A stretch of 49,331 bases of DNA from Bacteroidales bacterium (GTDB lineage: Bacteria > Bacteroidota > Bacteroidia > Bacteroidales > Dysgonomonadaceae): NCBI GenBank assembly GCA_012837345.1, contig DURL01000059.1, forward strand, positions 1 to 49,331, read 5' to 3'. The number at the start of each line of letters is the position of its first letter. Within the stretch, counting starts at the first letter, position 1. Below are positions 37,956-46,651 of this stretch, piece by piece. Below the pieces are notes generated by a model. That model was not told the DNA's origin, made no database searches, and saw only the letters and a list, made by a program, of their open reading frames with translations. The translations under genes were made by a program, and so were the position numbers.

Positions 37956-38756
37956 ATGAACGACAAAGAGATGGATTTGAACAATATCGTCGATGAAGTG
38001 ATCCTGCTGGCACGTACCACGGGTGCATATCTTGCCAGTGAACAACGATCGCTCCAAAAGCAGGAGATTGAACTCAAAGGCACCCGTAACTATGTCACCT
38101 ACATCGACAAGGAGGCGGAACGACGGTTGGTGAAAGGACTCAGGGCTATCCTTCCCGAGTCCGCCTTTCTTACTGAAGAGGAGACCGTCACCTTCGAGCC
38201 CCGTGATTACAGCTGGATCATCGATCCGCTCGATGGCACCACCAACTACGTACACGGTGATAGCCCCTACTCGGTGAGCATCGCATTGATGCATGAGACG
38301 AAGGTCATTCTGGGTGTGGTGTTCGACCCGGTAGCCGACCAGCTGTTCGTGGCCACCGGAAACGGAGCAGCCACACTGAACGGGGAGCCCCTGGGGGTGA
38401 GTCGCCAGGAGTCACTGACCAACGCCTATATCGGCTTTGGCATCCCCTACTCGCTCGACAGCAGAGGTGAGACCATCCTGGTCAACGCGATGAAACAGTT
38501 CCGCAACTGCAGCTTCCGTATCAAGGGCTCCGCCGCGCTGGAGATCTGTTACGTGGCGGCAGGCATCAGCGATGCCTATTTCCATTCCGGACTATCGCCC
38601 TGGGATGTAGCTGCCGGTGCCTTTATCCTGGAGTGTGCCGGTGGCCGCTGCAGCGACTTCAGCGGTGGAGATCACTATCTGTTTGGCAAAGAGATGGTGG
38701 CCTCAAACGGTAAGCTCCACGAGACCCTCATGCAACACATCATCACCGCTGAGTAA
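37956..38756 (+). CDS. Inositol-monophosphatase-family phosphatase
   Basis: A 266-residue Mg-dependent phosphatase of the IMPase/SuhB family. Metal-binding motifs are ESAFLTEEE, WIIDPLDGTTNYVHG and the C-terminal SPWDVAAGAFILECAGG. The substrate could be inositol phosphate, PAP or another small phosphate; the sequence does not decide. The start may instead be the Met at 37971. Its TAA overlaps the ZIP-transporter ATG by one base (TAATG), so the two are coupled. Confidence 0.92.
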   Translation: MNDKEMDLNNIVDEVILLARTTGAYLASEQRSLQKQEIELKGTRNYVTYIDKEAERRLVKGLRAILPESAFLTEEETVTFEPRDYSWIIDPLDGTTNYVHGDSPYSVSIALMHETKVILGVVFDPVADQLFVATGNGAATLNGEPLGVSRQESLTNAYIGFGIPYSLDSRGETILVNAMKQFRNCSFRIKGSAALEICYVAAGISDAYFHSGLSPWDVAAGAFILECAGGRCSDFSGGDHYLFGKEMVASNGKLHETLMQHIITAE

Positions 38757-39550
38757 TGGAACAACAGACCATCCTTTTCGCGTTTCTGCTGACTCTGATT
38801 GCCGGCCTCTCCACCGGTATCGGCAGCCTGATCGCCTTCATGGCCAAGCGCACCAACACCAATTTCCTGAGCCTGGCCCTGGGCCTCTCGGCAGGGGTGA
38901 TGATCTACGTCTCCTTCATGGAGATGATACCACAGTCGGTGGAGGCACTCTCCGCAAACTTTGGTGAGAAGAAGGGGATGTTGTACCTGATCCTGGGCTT
39001 CTTCGGTGGGATCGCGCTGATCGCGTTGATCGACTTCCTGGTACCCGAATCAAGGAACCCCCACGAGATGCATCGTGTGGAGGAGATGAAAGACCACAGT
39101 CGTCTGAAACAGACCGGCATCATCGCCGCCATCACCATCGCCATCCACAACTTCCCCGAGGGGATCGCCACCTTCATGTCGGCACTGACCACCATGGAGG
39201 TAGCCATTCCCATCACGGCGGCCATCGCCATCCACAATATCCCCGAGGGGATCGCAGTGGCGGTGCCCATCTATCATGCCACCGGCAGCAGGAAGAAAGC
39301 CTTCTGGCTCTCTTTTGCCTCGGGGCTGGCAGAGCCGGTGGGTGCCCTGATCGCCTACCTGTTCCTGTTACCTTTCTGGAACCCGGTGCTCAACGCCATT
39401 ATCCTGGCTGCTGTCTCAGGTGTGATGATCTACATCTCGCTCGATGAGCTGCTGCCCAGTGCGGAGAAGTATGGGAAGCACCACCTCTCCATCATCGGGC
39501 TGGTGGCTGGAATGGTGATCATGGCCCTCAGCCTTTATATGTTCATATGA
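38756..39550 (+). CDS. zupT: ZIP-family metal transporter
   Basis: A 264-residue inner-membrane transporter with eight predicted helices. The metal path motifs HNFPEG and HNIPEG on helices 4 and 5 are those of ZupT, which imports Zn and other divalent metals. A loop with His and Glu (HEMHRVEEMKDHSR) lies after helix 3. The gene is coupled to the IMPase-like gene by a TAATG overlap. Confidence 0.94.
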   Translation: MEQQTILFAFLLTLIAGLSTGIGSLIAFMAKRTNTNFLSLALGLSAGVMIYVSFMEMIPQSVEALSANFGEKKGMLYLILGFFGGIALIALIDFLVPESRNPHEMHRVEEMKDHSRLKQTGIIAAITIAIHNFPEGIATFMSALTTMEVAIPITAAIAIHNIPEGIAVAVPIYHATGSRKKAFWLSFASGLAEPVGALIAYLFLLPFWNPVLNAIILAAVSGVMIYISLDELLPSAEKYGKHHLSIIGLVAGMVIMALSLYMFI

Positions 39551-39597
39551 TAACAACGATATCTACTGATAGTAAACTCAATAAAAAATAACGCATC

Positions 39598-40158
39598 ATG
39601 GCAACAGACTTGATACAGATTGGTGAACGGATCAAAGGACTACGGGAAGCGATCGACCTCACACCGGAGGAGATGGCCCGTAAACTGGAGACCGAAACAG
39701 ACGAGTATTTGAAGTACGAAGCAGGAGAGACCGATATCTCTCTCTCCTTTCTACAACGCATCGAAAGAGAGTTCAACGTGGATCTGGCCACCCTGATGTT
39801 CGGCACGGAGCCGAAGATGAACTCCTACTTCATCACCCGCAAGGACAAGGGGGTCAGTGTGGAACGTGTGTCGGCCTACAAGTACCAGTCGCTCACGGCA
39901 GGCTTCACCAACAATGTGGCGGAGGTGTTCGTGGTGACGGTAGAGCCCGATTCGGAGGAAAAAGAGTTCAACCGGAGCATCCATGCCGGGCAGGAGTTCA
40001 ACATGCTCCTGGAGGGCAGCATGACCATGGTCATCAACGACAAGGAGCTGGTCCTGAACGAAGGTGACAGCATCTACTTCGACTCCTCCCTGCCCCACGG
40101 CATGAAAGCACTCAACAACCGCCCGGTGAAATTTGTGGCTGTTATCCTCTATCCCTGA
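39598..40158 (+). CDS. XRE-family regulator with cupin domain
   Basis: A 186-residue protein with an N-terminal helix-turn-helix (IGERIKGLREAIDLTPEEMA to about residue 60) and a C-terminal cupin (HAGQEFNMLLEGSMTMVIND, then DSIYFDSSLPHGMKAL). Such regulators sense a small ligand through the cupin. It precedes the acyl-CoA synthetase by 29 bp and probably controls it. Confidence 0.92.
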   Translation: MATDLIQIGERIKGLREAIDLTPEEMARKLETETDEYLKYEAGETDISLSFLQRIEREFNVDLATLMFGTEPKMNSYFITRKDKGVSVERVSAYKYQSLTAGFTNNVAEVFVVTVEPDSEEKEFNRSIHAGQEFNMLLEGSMTMVINDKELVLNEGDSIYFDSSLPHGMKALNNRPVKFVAVILYP

Positions 40159-40187
40159 ATAAGATACAATACTGACAATAGGTTATC

Positions 40188-41843
40188 ATGATTGAGAAAT
40201 TTGTAAAACAAACGACCTTCAAATCCCACCGGGATTTCACGGAGCACTATGAGATAGAGGTCCCGGAGCAGTTCAACTTCGCCTATGATGTGGCGGATGA
40301 GTGGGCCCGCACCCATCCCGATAAAAGGGCTCTCTGCTGGACCAACGACAAGGGAGCACACCAGGATCTCACTTTTGGAGCATTGAAAGAACTCTCCGAC
40401 AGGACCGCATCCTTTCTTCAGTCGCTGGGCATCGGCAAGGGAGACATGGTGATGCTGATCCTCAAGCGCAACATCGAGTTCTGGCAGACCATCCTGGCGC
40501 TGCACAAGCTGGGTGCCGTGGCCATCCCGGCCACCCACCTGCTCACCGACAAGGATATCACCTATCGTAATAATGCCGCGGGCATCAAGGCGATCATTGC
40601 CACTGAGGATGAGAACCTGGTCACCCACGTGAACCTGGCCATGAAGGACTCACCCACGGTGGAGCAGCGCATCATGGTAGGGGAATCGATCCCCGGTGGG
40701 TGGGTCGATTTTCACCGCGGGGTGAGCGAAGCGGTTCCCTTTGTAAGGCCGGCAGAGGTGAACCGCAATGAAGAGATCATGATCCTCTACTTCACCTCCG
40801 GCACCACGGGACAGCCCAAGATGGTGATTCACGATTTCACCTATCCCCTGGCCCATATCACCACAGCCAGGTACTGGCATAACCTGCATGAGGGGAGCCT
40901 CCACCTCACCGTGGCCGACACGGGCTGGGCCAAGGCGGTATGGGGTAAGCTCTACGGACAGTGGATCACCGGTGCAGCGGTCTTTGTCTACGACTTCGAG
41001 GGACGATTCATCCCCGACGATATGCTTCGCATGATCTCCACCTACAAGGTGACCTCCTTCTGTGCGCCCCCCACCATCTTCCGTTTTCTGATCCGCGAAG
41101 ATCTGTCGAAATATGATCTCTCCTCACTGGAATACTGCACCACAGCGGGTGAGGCGCTCAACCCGTCGGTCTATGAGAGCTTCTACCGGCAGACCGGCAT
41201 CCGGATGATGGAGGCGTTCGGTCAGACCGAGACCGCCCCCACCATCATCACCTTCCCCTGGATGCAACCCAAGCCGGGCTCGATGGGTGTGCCCAACCCC
41301 CTGTACAGGATGGACCTGATCACCCACGACGGTCGTTCGGCCGAGGATGGGGAGCAGGGGGAGATTGTGTTCTACACCGATGAAAAACGCCCACTGGGTC
41401 TTTTCATGGGGTACTACCGCGACGAGGCACTCACACGAAGCGTCTACTCCGAGAACCTCTACCGCACCGGCGATATGGCGTGGCGCGACGAAGATGGCTA
41501 CTACTGGTTTGTGGGACGTACCGACGATGTGATCAAGAGCTCCGGTTACCGCATCGGCCCCTTCGAGGTGGAGAGTGCCGTGATGACCCACCCGGCAGTG
41601 GTGGAGTGTGCCATCACCGGCGTGCCTGATGAGATACGGGGACAGGTGATCAAGGCGACCATCGTGCTGGCTCCCGATTACAGGGAACAGGCTGGTGATG
41701 AACTGGCGCGTGAGATCCAGGAGCATGTGAAACAGGTGACGGCTCCCTATAAGTATCCCCGCATCATCGAGTTTGTGCAGGAGCTGCCCAAGACCATCAG
41801 CGGTAAGATCCGCCGTGTGGAGATCAGGGAGAAAAGCAAATAA
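40188..41843 (+). CDS. AMP-forming acyl-CoA synthetase
   Basis: A 551-residue adenylate-forming enzyme, closest in pattern to medium-chain acyl-CoA or acetyl-CoA-like synthetases. The P-loop is YFTSGTTGQPKM (about residue 204), followed by the adenine-contact motif FGQTET, the hinge YRTGDMAWRDEDGY and the catalytic Lys in KTISGKIRRVEIR. The substrate acid cannot be fixed from sequence. It is 29 bp downstream of the XRE-cupin regulator. Confidence 0.94.
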   Translation: MIEKFVKQTTFKSHRDFTEHYEIEVPEQFNFAYDVADEWARTHPDKRALCWTNDKGAHQDLTFGALKELSDRTASFLQSLGIGKGDMVMLILKRNIEFWQTILALHKLGAVAIPATHLLTDKDITYRNNAAGIKAIIATEDENLVTHVNLAMKDSPTVEQRIMVGESIPGGWVDFHRGVSEAVPFVRPAEVNRNEEIMILYFTSGTTGQPKMVIHDFTYPLAHITTARYWHNLHEGSLHLTVADTGWAKAVWGKLYGQWITGAAVFVYDFEGRFIPDDMLRMISTYKVTSFCAPPTIFRFLIREDLSKYDLSSLEYCTTAGEALNPSVYESFYRQTGIRMMEAFGQTETAPTIITFPWMQPKPGSMGVPNPLYRMDLITHDGRSAEDGEQGEIVFYTDEKRPLGLFMGYYRDEALTRSVYSENLYRTGDMAWRDEDGYYWFVGRTDDVIKSSGYRIGPFEVESAVMTHPAVVECAITGVPDEIRGQVIKATIVLAPDYREQAGDELAREIQEHVKQVTAPYKYPRIIEFVQELPKTISGKIRRVEIREKSK

Positions 41844-41868
41844 GCTGTTAGCTGTTAGCTGTTAGCTA
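41844..41868. repeat. Heptamer direct repeat (GCTGTTA, about three and a half copies)
   Basis: Immediately after the acyl-CoA synthetase stop codon the bases GCTGTTA are repeated three times and then partly again. It lies in a 140-bp gap before fabD; the rest of the gap shows only short inverted repeats (for example CGGCT and AGCCG). No function is evident. Confidence 0.6.
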
Positions 41869-41983
41869 TCGGCTTTCAGTGGTCAGCCGACAACCAACCG
41901 CTGATCACAATGAACCGTAGAGAGTTTCATGTGTTATTTCAATGAATCAAAAATAAAAGTCAATAAAAAGAATTTTCTAAAGT

Positions 41984-42865
41984 ATGAAGAAAGCATATGT
42001 TTTTCCCGGTCAGGGAGCCCAGTATGTGGGCATGGGTAAGGAGTTGTACGAGACCTCACCTGTAGCCCGTGAGCTGTTTGAGAAGGCAAATGAGATCCTG
42101 GGATTCCGCATCACCGACCTGATGTTCGAAGGCAGCGACGAGGATCTGCGGCAGACAAAAGTGACACAGCCAGCCATCTTCCTCCACTCGGTGATTCTGG
42201 CCAGAACGCTGGGCGAAGCGTTCAAACCCGATATGACCGCCGGCCACTCGCTGGGTGAGTTCTCGGCACTGGTAGCCGCAGGAGCACTCACCTTCGAAGA
42301 TGGGTTAAAGCTGGTCTACAAGCGAGCGAAAGCGATGCAGAAGGCCTGTGAGGTGGAGCCGTCGACCATGGCAGCCGTGCTGGCACTGCCCGATGAGAAG
42401 GTAGAGGAGATCTGCGCCTCCATCAGCGAGGTGGTGGTACCCGCCAACTACAACTGCCCCGGTCAGATCGTCATCTCCGGCAGTGTGAGCGGTGTGGAGC
42501 ATGCCTGCGAAAAGATGAAAGAGGCAGGTGCCAAGCGAGCCCTGCTGCTGAAGGTGGGGGGTGCCTTTCACTCACCGCTGATGGAGCCGGCACGCGTGGA
42601 GTTAAGCAAGGCCATTGAAGAGACTACCTTTTCTGTTCCTGTCTGTCCCGTCTACCAGAATGTTTCAACCGTGGGTGAGACCGACCCTGCACGGATCAAG
42701 GCGAACCTGAATGCACAGCTCACCTCCGCGGTGAAATGGACGCAGTCGGTACAAAACATGATTGCCGATGGCGCCACCGATTTTGTGGAACTGGGACCGG
42801 GCAGCGTGTTGCAGGGACTCATCAAGAAGATTCACGCAGCTGCAAATGTTTCGGGGAAGCAGTAG
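41984..42865 (+). CDS. fabD: Malonyl-CoA:ACP transacylase
   Basis: A 293-residue FabD that moves malonate from CoA to acyl carrier protein for fatty acid synthesis. The nucleophile is Ser89 in GHSLGEFSAL, with His196 in GAFHSPLM. The start YVFPGQGAQYVGMG is typical. Fatty acid synthesis genes are not adjacent. Confidence 0.96.
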   Translation: MKKAYVFPGQGAQYVGMGKELYETSPVARELFEKANEILGFRITDLMFEGSDEDLRQTKVTQPAIFLHSVILARTLGEAFKPDMTAGHSLGEFSALVAAGALTFEDGLKLVYKRAKAMQKACEVEPSTMAAVLALPDEKVEEICASISEVVVPANYNCPGQIVISGSVSGVEHACEKMKEAGAKRALLLKVGGAFHSPLMEPARVELSKAIEETTFSVPVCPVYQNVSTVGETDPARIKANLNAQLTSAVKWTQSVQNMIADGATDFVELGPGSVLQGLIKKIHAAANVSGKQ

Positions 42866-42914
42866 CCCTTCCTCCTTACCAAATGGGGTATTAAGATTTC
42901 TTAGTTCTCCATTC

Positions 42915-42945
42915 TTGGCTGTAACAAAATATGTCGATACATTTA
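42915..42945 (+). promoter_or_regulatory. Promoter for the DUF4919 gene
   Basis: TTGG, 19 bases, TACATTTA. The spacing is ideal and the -7 has a single mismatch. It lies 15-27 bp before the two possible starts (42960 and 42972). Confidence 0.5.
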
Positions 42946-42959
42946 CCTGTACCTAAAGA

Positions 42960-43676
42960 ATGAAGACAGACATGAATAAAATTACCTTACTGTTTACCCT
43001 TTTCATCCTGACCATGCCGCAGGGATATGCACAGGATGAAGAGTTTTTCGAAGCTCCCGATTACCGTCTGATCGAACGCACCGTCAGTGAACCCACCTCC
43101 TCCTACTACTATCCGAGGTTGCTGGAGAAATATCTGAACAGTGATGCCACCATGACCCCCGAGGAAGGAAGACACCTCTACTTCGGTTATGTCTTCCAGC
43201 CGGACTACCTGCCCAGCGACACTTCGCGTTACAATCGTTTGTTGGCTGATGTGCTGAGCAGTCCATCCATATCGCCCACCGACTACACACAGATCCTGCA
43301 ATACAGTGATGCCCTGCTGAAAGAAGATCCCTTCAACCTGCGGGCACTCAACGCCCGGATGCTGGTCTATGCGCAGCAGAACGATGCTGAGGCCTATAAA
43401 GCGATAGCCCGCAAGAGGCGTATCGTGCAGGATGCCATTGTGGGCACGGGTGATGGCATGTCGGAGAAAACAGCTTTTTATGTGATCAAGGTGGCACATG
43501 AGTATGATATCCTCCCCTTCCTGGGCTTCACCTTTGGAGGCGAAGATAAGATTCTGAAAGGGAACAAGGTCAACTACCTCTCTCTTGGGAAAAACCGCTT
43601 CGGTGTGGAGAGGGTCTACTTCAATATCAAGCCGGTGTTTGAGCATGTGAGTGCGCGTGGCGGGGGGAAGCTGTAA
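42960..43676 (+). CDS. DUF4919 exported protein
   Basis: A 238-residue secreted protein with a signal peptide (ITLLFTLFILTMPQGYAQ) and the DUF4919 pattern (EGRHLYFGYVFQPDYLPSD). The mid part is helical. The function is unknown; members are common in Bacteroidetes. The start may be the second Met at 42972, which is a better fit to the signal peptide. It ends 24 bp before the recombinase that starts the accessory region. Confidence 0.8.
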   Translation: MKTDMNKITLLFTLFILTMPQGYAQDEEFFEAPDYRLIERTVSEPTSSYYYPRLLEKYLNSDATMTPEEGRHLYFGYVFQPDYLPSDTSRYNRLLADVLSSPSISPTDYTQILQYSDALLKEDPFNLRALNARMLVYAQQNDAEAYKAIARKRRIVQDAIVGTGDGMSEKTAFYVIKVAHEYDILPFLGFTFGGEDKILKGNKVNYLSLGKNRFGVERVYFNIKPVFEHVSARGGGKL

Positions 43677-43700
43677 CAGCTAGAGAAATTTAGAGCGGCA

Positions 43701-44543
43701 TCAGAGATAATCGAGCGGGCTCTTGATTTTTGATTGTGCGATATCGGTGATATGGGTATATATCTCGGTGGTATTCACCGATTTGTGTCCAAGCAATTGC
43801 TGGATATAGTGAATATCCGTGCCATTCTCCAGGAGATGAGTGGCAAAGCTATGGCGCAAGGTATGGGGGGTCACCTTTTTGGTGATCCCCGCTTTTTTGG
43901 CAGCATTTGTCACCACGGTTTGCACACTCTTTTCTGAATAGCGTCCCCCACCCTGACCCTCAATCAGGTATTCCTCCGGGTGATAGGCCTTGTAGTAACG
44001 TATCAAAGATTCCTGTAACAATGAAGATAGCATCACCACGCGGTCACTGCCTCCATTGTTATTTCTGATCAATATCGTTTTGTTCTTTGAATCGATATCG
44101 GATAGCCTCAGGTGAAGCAGTTCATTCAACCGCAAACCACATCCGTATAATAGCTGGATAATGCATTTGTGTTTCAGGTTTGACACAATATCCATCAACC
44201 GACTCATCTCACCTGTTGTGAGGTATACAGGTAAGCATTTACTTTTTGTATGCGGATAGAGATGTTTGATTTGAAGTTGCCTGTGGAACACTGAGATATA
44301 AAACTTATCGATCGACGCCACTATCAAACGTTGAGAGGATAGTCCAATATGGTATTTATCAATTTTCCGGCACAGATAATCTTCAATATCCGTTTCGGTG
44401 ACCTCCAGCGGATGGCTGTATTTATCAACCACCATCTGCAGGAAACCCTTTACCGCGCTCTTGTAGTTTTGAATTGAGCAATAACTGTAGCGCTGTACCA
44501 ATAGTTCCTTCTCGAACACATCCATCCAACCGTCTGATTTCAT
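43701..44543 (-). CDS. Tyrosine recombinase, complete catalytic set
   Basis: A 280-residue integrase of the XerC/D-like type, short. An N-terminal SAM-like DNA-binding domain (residues 1-100) is followed by the catalytic domain with Arg138 (CGLRLNEL), His227 and Arg230 (HTLRHSF), His253 (LGHKSV) and nucleophile Tyr262 (IYTH). All key residues are present, so it should be active. The start at 44543 is chosen because earlier in-frame codons give a polar run unlike integrases. A TATTTTTG -7-like element lies at 44576-44583. It is homologous to the truncated recombinase at the right end. Confidence 0.92.
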   Translation of the reverse strand: MKSDGWMDVFEKELLVQRYSYCSIQNYKSAVKGFLQMVVDKYSHPLEVTETDIEDYLCRKIDKYHIGLSSQRLIVASIDKFYISVFHRQLQIKHLYPHTKSKCLPVYLTTGEMSRLMDIVSNLKHKCIIQLLYGCGLRLNELLHLRLSDIDSKNKTILIRNNNGGSDRVVMLSSLLQESLIRYYKAYHPEEYLIEGQGGGRYSEKSVQTVVTNAAKKAGITKKVTPHTLRHSFATHLLENGTDIHYIQQLLGHKSVNTTEIYTHITDIAQSKIKSPLDYL

Positions 44544-44740
44544 CGTCTTTAGATTCAATGAAACATTCGCATATGCAAAAATATATAAAAAATCAAAAGG
44601 CACGTAATAATCAGACAAACAATATGTTAAATATTGTTCCTTTTTACGCTTCTTTCTCAATAGACGAATGTTATAAATCGAATGAACAGGAATGTTGTAT
44701 TTTTAATGCGTAAATAACACGATGTGCGTCATTCTGTACT

Positions 44741-44778
44741 ACTTAACTCAACAATGGTATATGAGGACAAAGTTAAGT
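44741..44778. repeat. Inverted repeat ACTTAACT/AGTTAAGT upstream of the cassette
   Basis: ACTTAACT (44741-44748) and AGTTAAGT (44771-44778) form an 8-bp inverted repeat with a 22-bp spacer, and a third half-site AGTTAAGG follows at 44786-44793. It lies in the 264-bp gap between the left recombinase and the first cassette gene, so it may be a regulator site or a recombinase arm site. No copy was noticed elsewhere in the window. Confidence 0.5.
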
Positions 44779-44807
44779 CATATTTAGTTAAGGTGTTCCC
44801 ATAATAT

Positions 44808-45977
44808 ATGATCATGAAAATCTTGTTTGATCTGGATGATTTTAATGATCTTGAGGAGATTTTTTTCAAGGAAGAAAGTCCAATATCAAGGCTCGATATT
44901 GCACGTAAGGTAATGTCTTCAGAGGTCATGGCGAGAAAGCACGAGATTTACTACTACTTATTGCGCAATAGTGTGCTATTAGGCATTGAAGAAGGAGATG
45001 AAGATGTGACGCTGATGCATCAGGAGAAAGAATTATTTCAGTCGTTAGCGGCAAAAGCCATCGTTTTAGCTGAGAATGATTATATGGTCCACAACAGACC
45101 CTGTTGGATTACAAATATGTATAACGATGTTGATGCGTACTGTAAAGATGAGCAGTTGAAAGAGATCGTCAGGAAAACGACGGTTCACATCAGAACAATG
45201 GCAACCATTAATATCGAGATTCATGCAGATGGAAAAATCACTTTTCCCATTCTTACAAAATGTTTCTATAAAAACTACATGATCATTCTATTCTCACTGA
45301 TCCAAAACTGGCATGCACACACGTTGGAGGAGAATGATGCATTGATATTCAAATCGCTGTTTCCATTTTTCCTCCATTATTGTGATCCAACGGATGTGAG
45401 ACTGACAGCATTGCCAAGAGTCCGGATTCATGACGAAGGAATCTATACACATGCAAAAAGGGTTGCCCATTTTCAATCGACTTTTAATTTTTTGCATGAG
45501 ATAGCGCACTTTGGATTCAATCATTTTGACCACACGCACTTGCAGCAGCATATCACGATTGAGGGTTTCAATGAACTCTTCCAAGACAAAGAGAACTACA
45601 AAGAATATGAAGCGGATGCCATGGCTTTCATATTGATGCAGAATTTTCCGGAAAGAGAGATCGATGATATTTATGTAGCGATCCATGGTATGTTTCAATT
45701 TTACTCTACCTTATTTATTTTCAGGGAATATTACCACCATGGGAAAAATTTCACTGAAAATATTTTTCAAAAGAGATATAGAGTTTTAACCTCCGTACCA
45801 GGCAACAAGAGAGCTTCGAATGACACCCGTGCTCTTATGGCAATTATTTCCGGGATTTATGATCGATTTTTGACGACTCTCAATTCTTCAAGTAGAAATG
45901 AGATTGATAAAACCATACAATATTACACTGAGAACAATCAGGCTCAGGTGAGTTTTGATCGATTGTTCGGATTTTAA
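44808..45977 (+). CDS. Zinc-metallopeptidase-like protein of the cassette (HEIAH)
   Basis: A 389-residue protein without a signal peptide. A zincin motif HEIAH has His230, Glu231 and His234; a further His is at 239 and EYEADAMAF (Glu266 to Asp270) follows about 32 residues later, the same kind of third-ligand segment as in M48 and ImmA/IrrE proteins. The N-terminal 220 residues are helical, with no known domain recognised. First gene of the cassette, 11 bp before the 119-residue gene. It may cut the leader of the peptide precursor, or be a defence or toxin-type protease; the sequence does not decide. Confidence 0.7.
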   Translation: MIMKILFDLDDFNDLEEIFFKEESPISRLDIARKVMSSEVMARKHEIYYYLLRNSVLLGIEEGDEDVTLMHQEKELFQSLAAKAIVLAENDYMVHNRPCWITNMYNDVDAYCKDEQLKEIVRKTTVHIRTMATINIEIHADGKITFPILTKCFYKNYMIILFSLIQNWHAHTLEENDALIFKSLFPFFLHYCDPTDVRLTALPRVRIHDEGIYTHAKRVAHFQSTFNFLHEIAHFGFNHFDHTHLQQHITIEGFNELFQDKENYKEYEADAMAFILMQNFPEREIDDIYVAIHGMFQFYSTLFIFREYYHHGKNFTENIFQKRYRVLTSVPGNKRASNDTRALMAIISGIYDRFLTTLNSSSRNEIDKTIQYYTENNQAQVSFDRLFGF

Positions 45978-45988
45978 ATTGAAACGAT

Positions 45989-46348
45989 ATGAAACAGATA
46001 AAAATTGAAGTTCAGGCCTATTCAGACGAAATTTTGCAGGAGCTATTTGAAATGGATTCTAAGCAATTGGCTGAAGGTGTGAAACAACGGATTGAAGATA
46101 CCGATAGTGAAATAGAAATGGTTGACTATTCTCCAGCTGAAAGTTTCGGGTTGGTTGAAGTATCCACTTTCCTTATAACGATAGGGTCTGGAGTTGCAAT
46201 CAACCTTATTTCTTCCTGGCTGATTGAGAAAATAAAGAAAAAGGAGAAAGATGTGGTTGCAATCACCATTAACGGCAAGTCAATCTCATCGCGTAAACTA
46301 ACCGAGGAGAGATTAACTGCAGTTCTAACTGCCATGAATCAGGAATAG
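45989..46348 (+). CDS. Small protein with one membrane segment, unknown
   Basis: A 119-residue protein. Residues 1-50 are acidic and polar; residues about 55-76 (STFLITIGSGVAINLISSWL) form one hydrophobic helix, followed by a basic stretch (EKIKKKEKD) and a short beta-hairpin-like part (VAITINGKSIS). The order polar domain, helix, basic flank, beta-rich tail resembles effector-associated constant components of bacterial conflict systems, but I cannot confirm this from sequence alone. It sits between the peptidase-like gene and the peptide gene and could anchor the system to the membrane. Confidence 0.65.
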   Translation: MKQIKIEVQAYSDEILQELFEMDSKQLAEGVKQRIEDTDSEIEMVDYSPAESFGLVEVSTFLITIGSGVAINLISSWLIEKIKKKEKDVVAITINGKSISSRKLTEERLTAVLTAMNQE

Positions 46349-46424
46349 AAGAACCAGTTGCAAATAAATAGGATTCGTTCTGCTTCTGGAGTGATTGTTT
46401 AAGTGGTTTCACTCATTAAAAATT

Positions 46425-46431
46425 AGGAGGT
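46425..46431 (+). promoter_or_regulatory. Strong Shine-Dalgarno of the peptide gene
   Basis: AGGAGGT lies 7 bases before the ATG at 46438. Most starts in this window lack such a sequence, and Bacteroidetes rarely depend on it, so the site points to high translation or to a foreign origin. Confidence 0.7.
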
Positions 46432-46437
46432 AAAATT

Positions 46438-46644
46438 ATGACAAAAAAGACAAAAGAACAGGTTAAAGCTGATTTGGCAAAAGCGAGAAAAGAATTAGAC
46501 AAGCTCGAAGCACAAATTGACGATGTTGAAGTTACCAAAGGTGCTGTAGACTGTGGCTGTAATAACCCGGGGTGTAGCGGGGTTGAGATTGTAACATACG
46601 CTGTTGCAGTTGGAGCATCATTTGCCGGCGGAGTATCTGCCTGA
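46438..46644 (+). CDS. Putative RiPP precursor peptide, 68 residues
   Basis: A 68-residue peptide directly before a radical SAM/SPASM gene. Residues 1-37 are highly charged and helical (KEQVKADLAKARKELDKLEA), as a recognised leader would be. Residues 38-49 hold three cysteines at 39, 41 and 46 (DCGCNNPGCSG). The C-terminal 20 residues are hydrophobic and Gly/Ala-rich (VTYAVAVGASFAGGVSA). The layout matches a precursor whose core is modified at Cys, Asn or neighbouring residues. It does not match the Bacteroidales double-glycine leader family. Strong ribosome binding site, and a hairpin after the stop. Confidence 0.75.
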   Translation: MTKKTKEQVKADLAKARKELDKLEAQIDDVEVTKGAVDCGCNNPGCSGVEIVTYAVAVGASFAGGVSA

Positions 46645-46651
46645 CATCATT

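Noticed and set aside
41844-41983. Intrinsic terminator after the acyl-CoA synthetase
   Set aside because: Only short, competing stems are present and no T-tract follows, so no terminator is called.
45294-45698. Minus-strand frame inside the cassette peptidase gene
   Set aside because: It lies antisense to the HEIAH coding sequence, and has no ribosome binding site or recognised domain.
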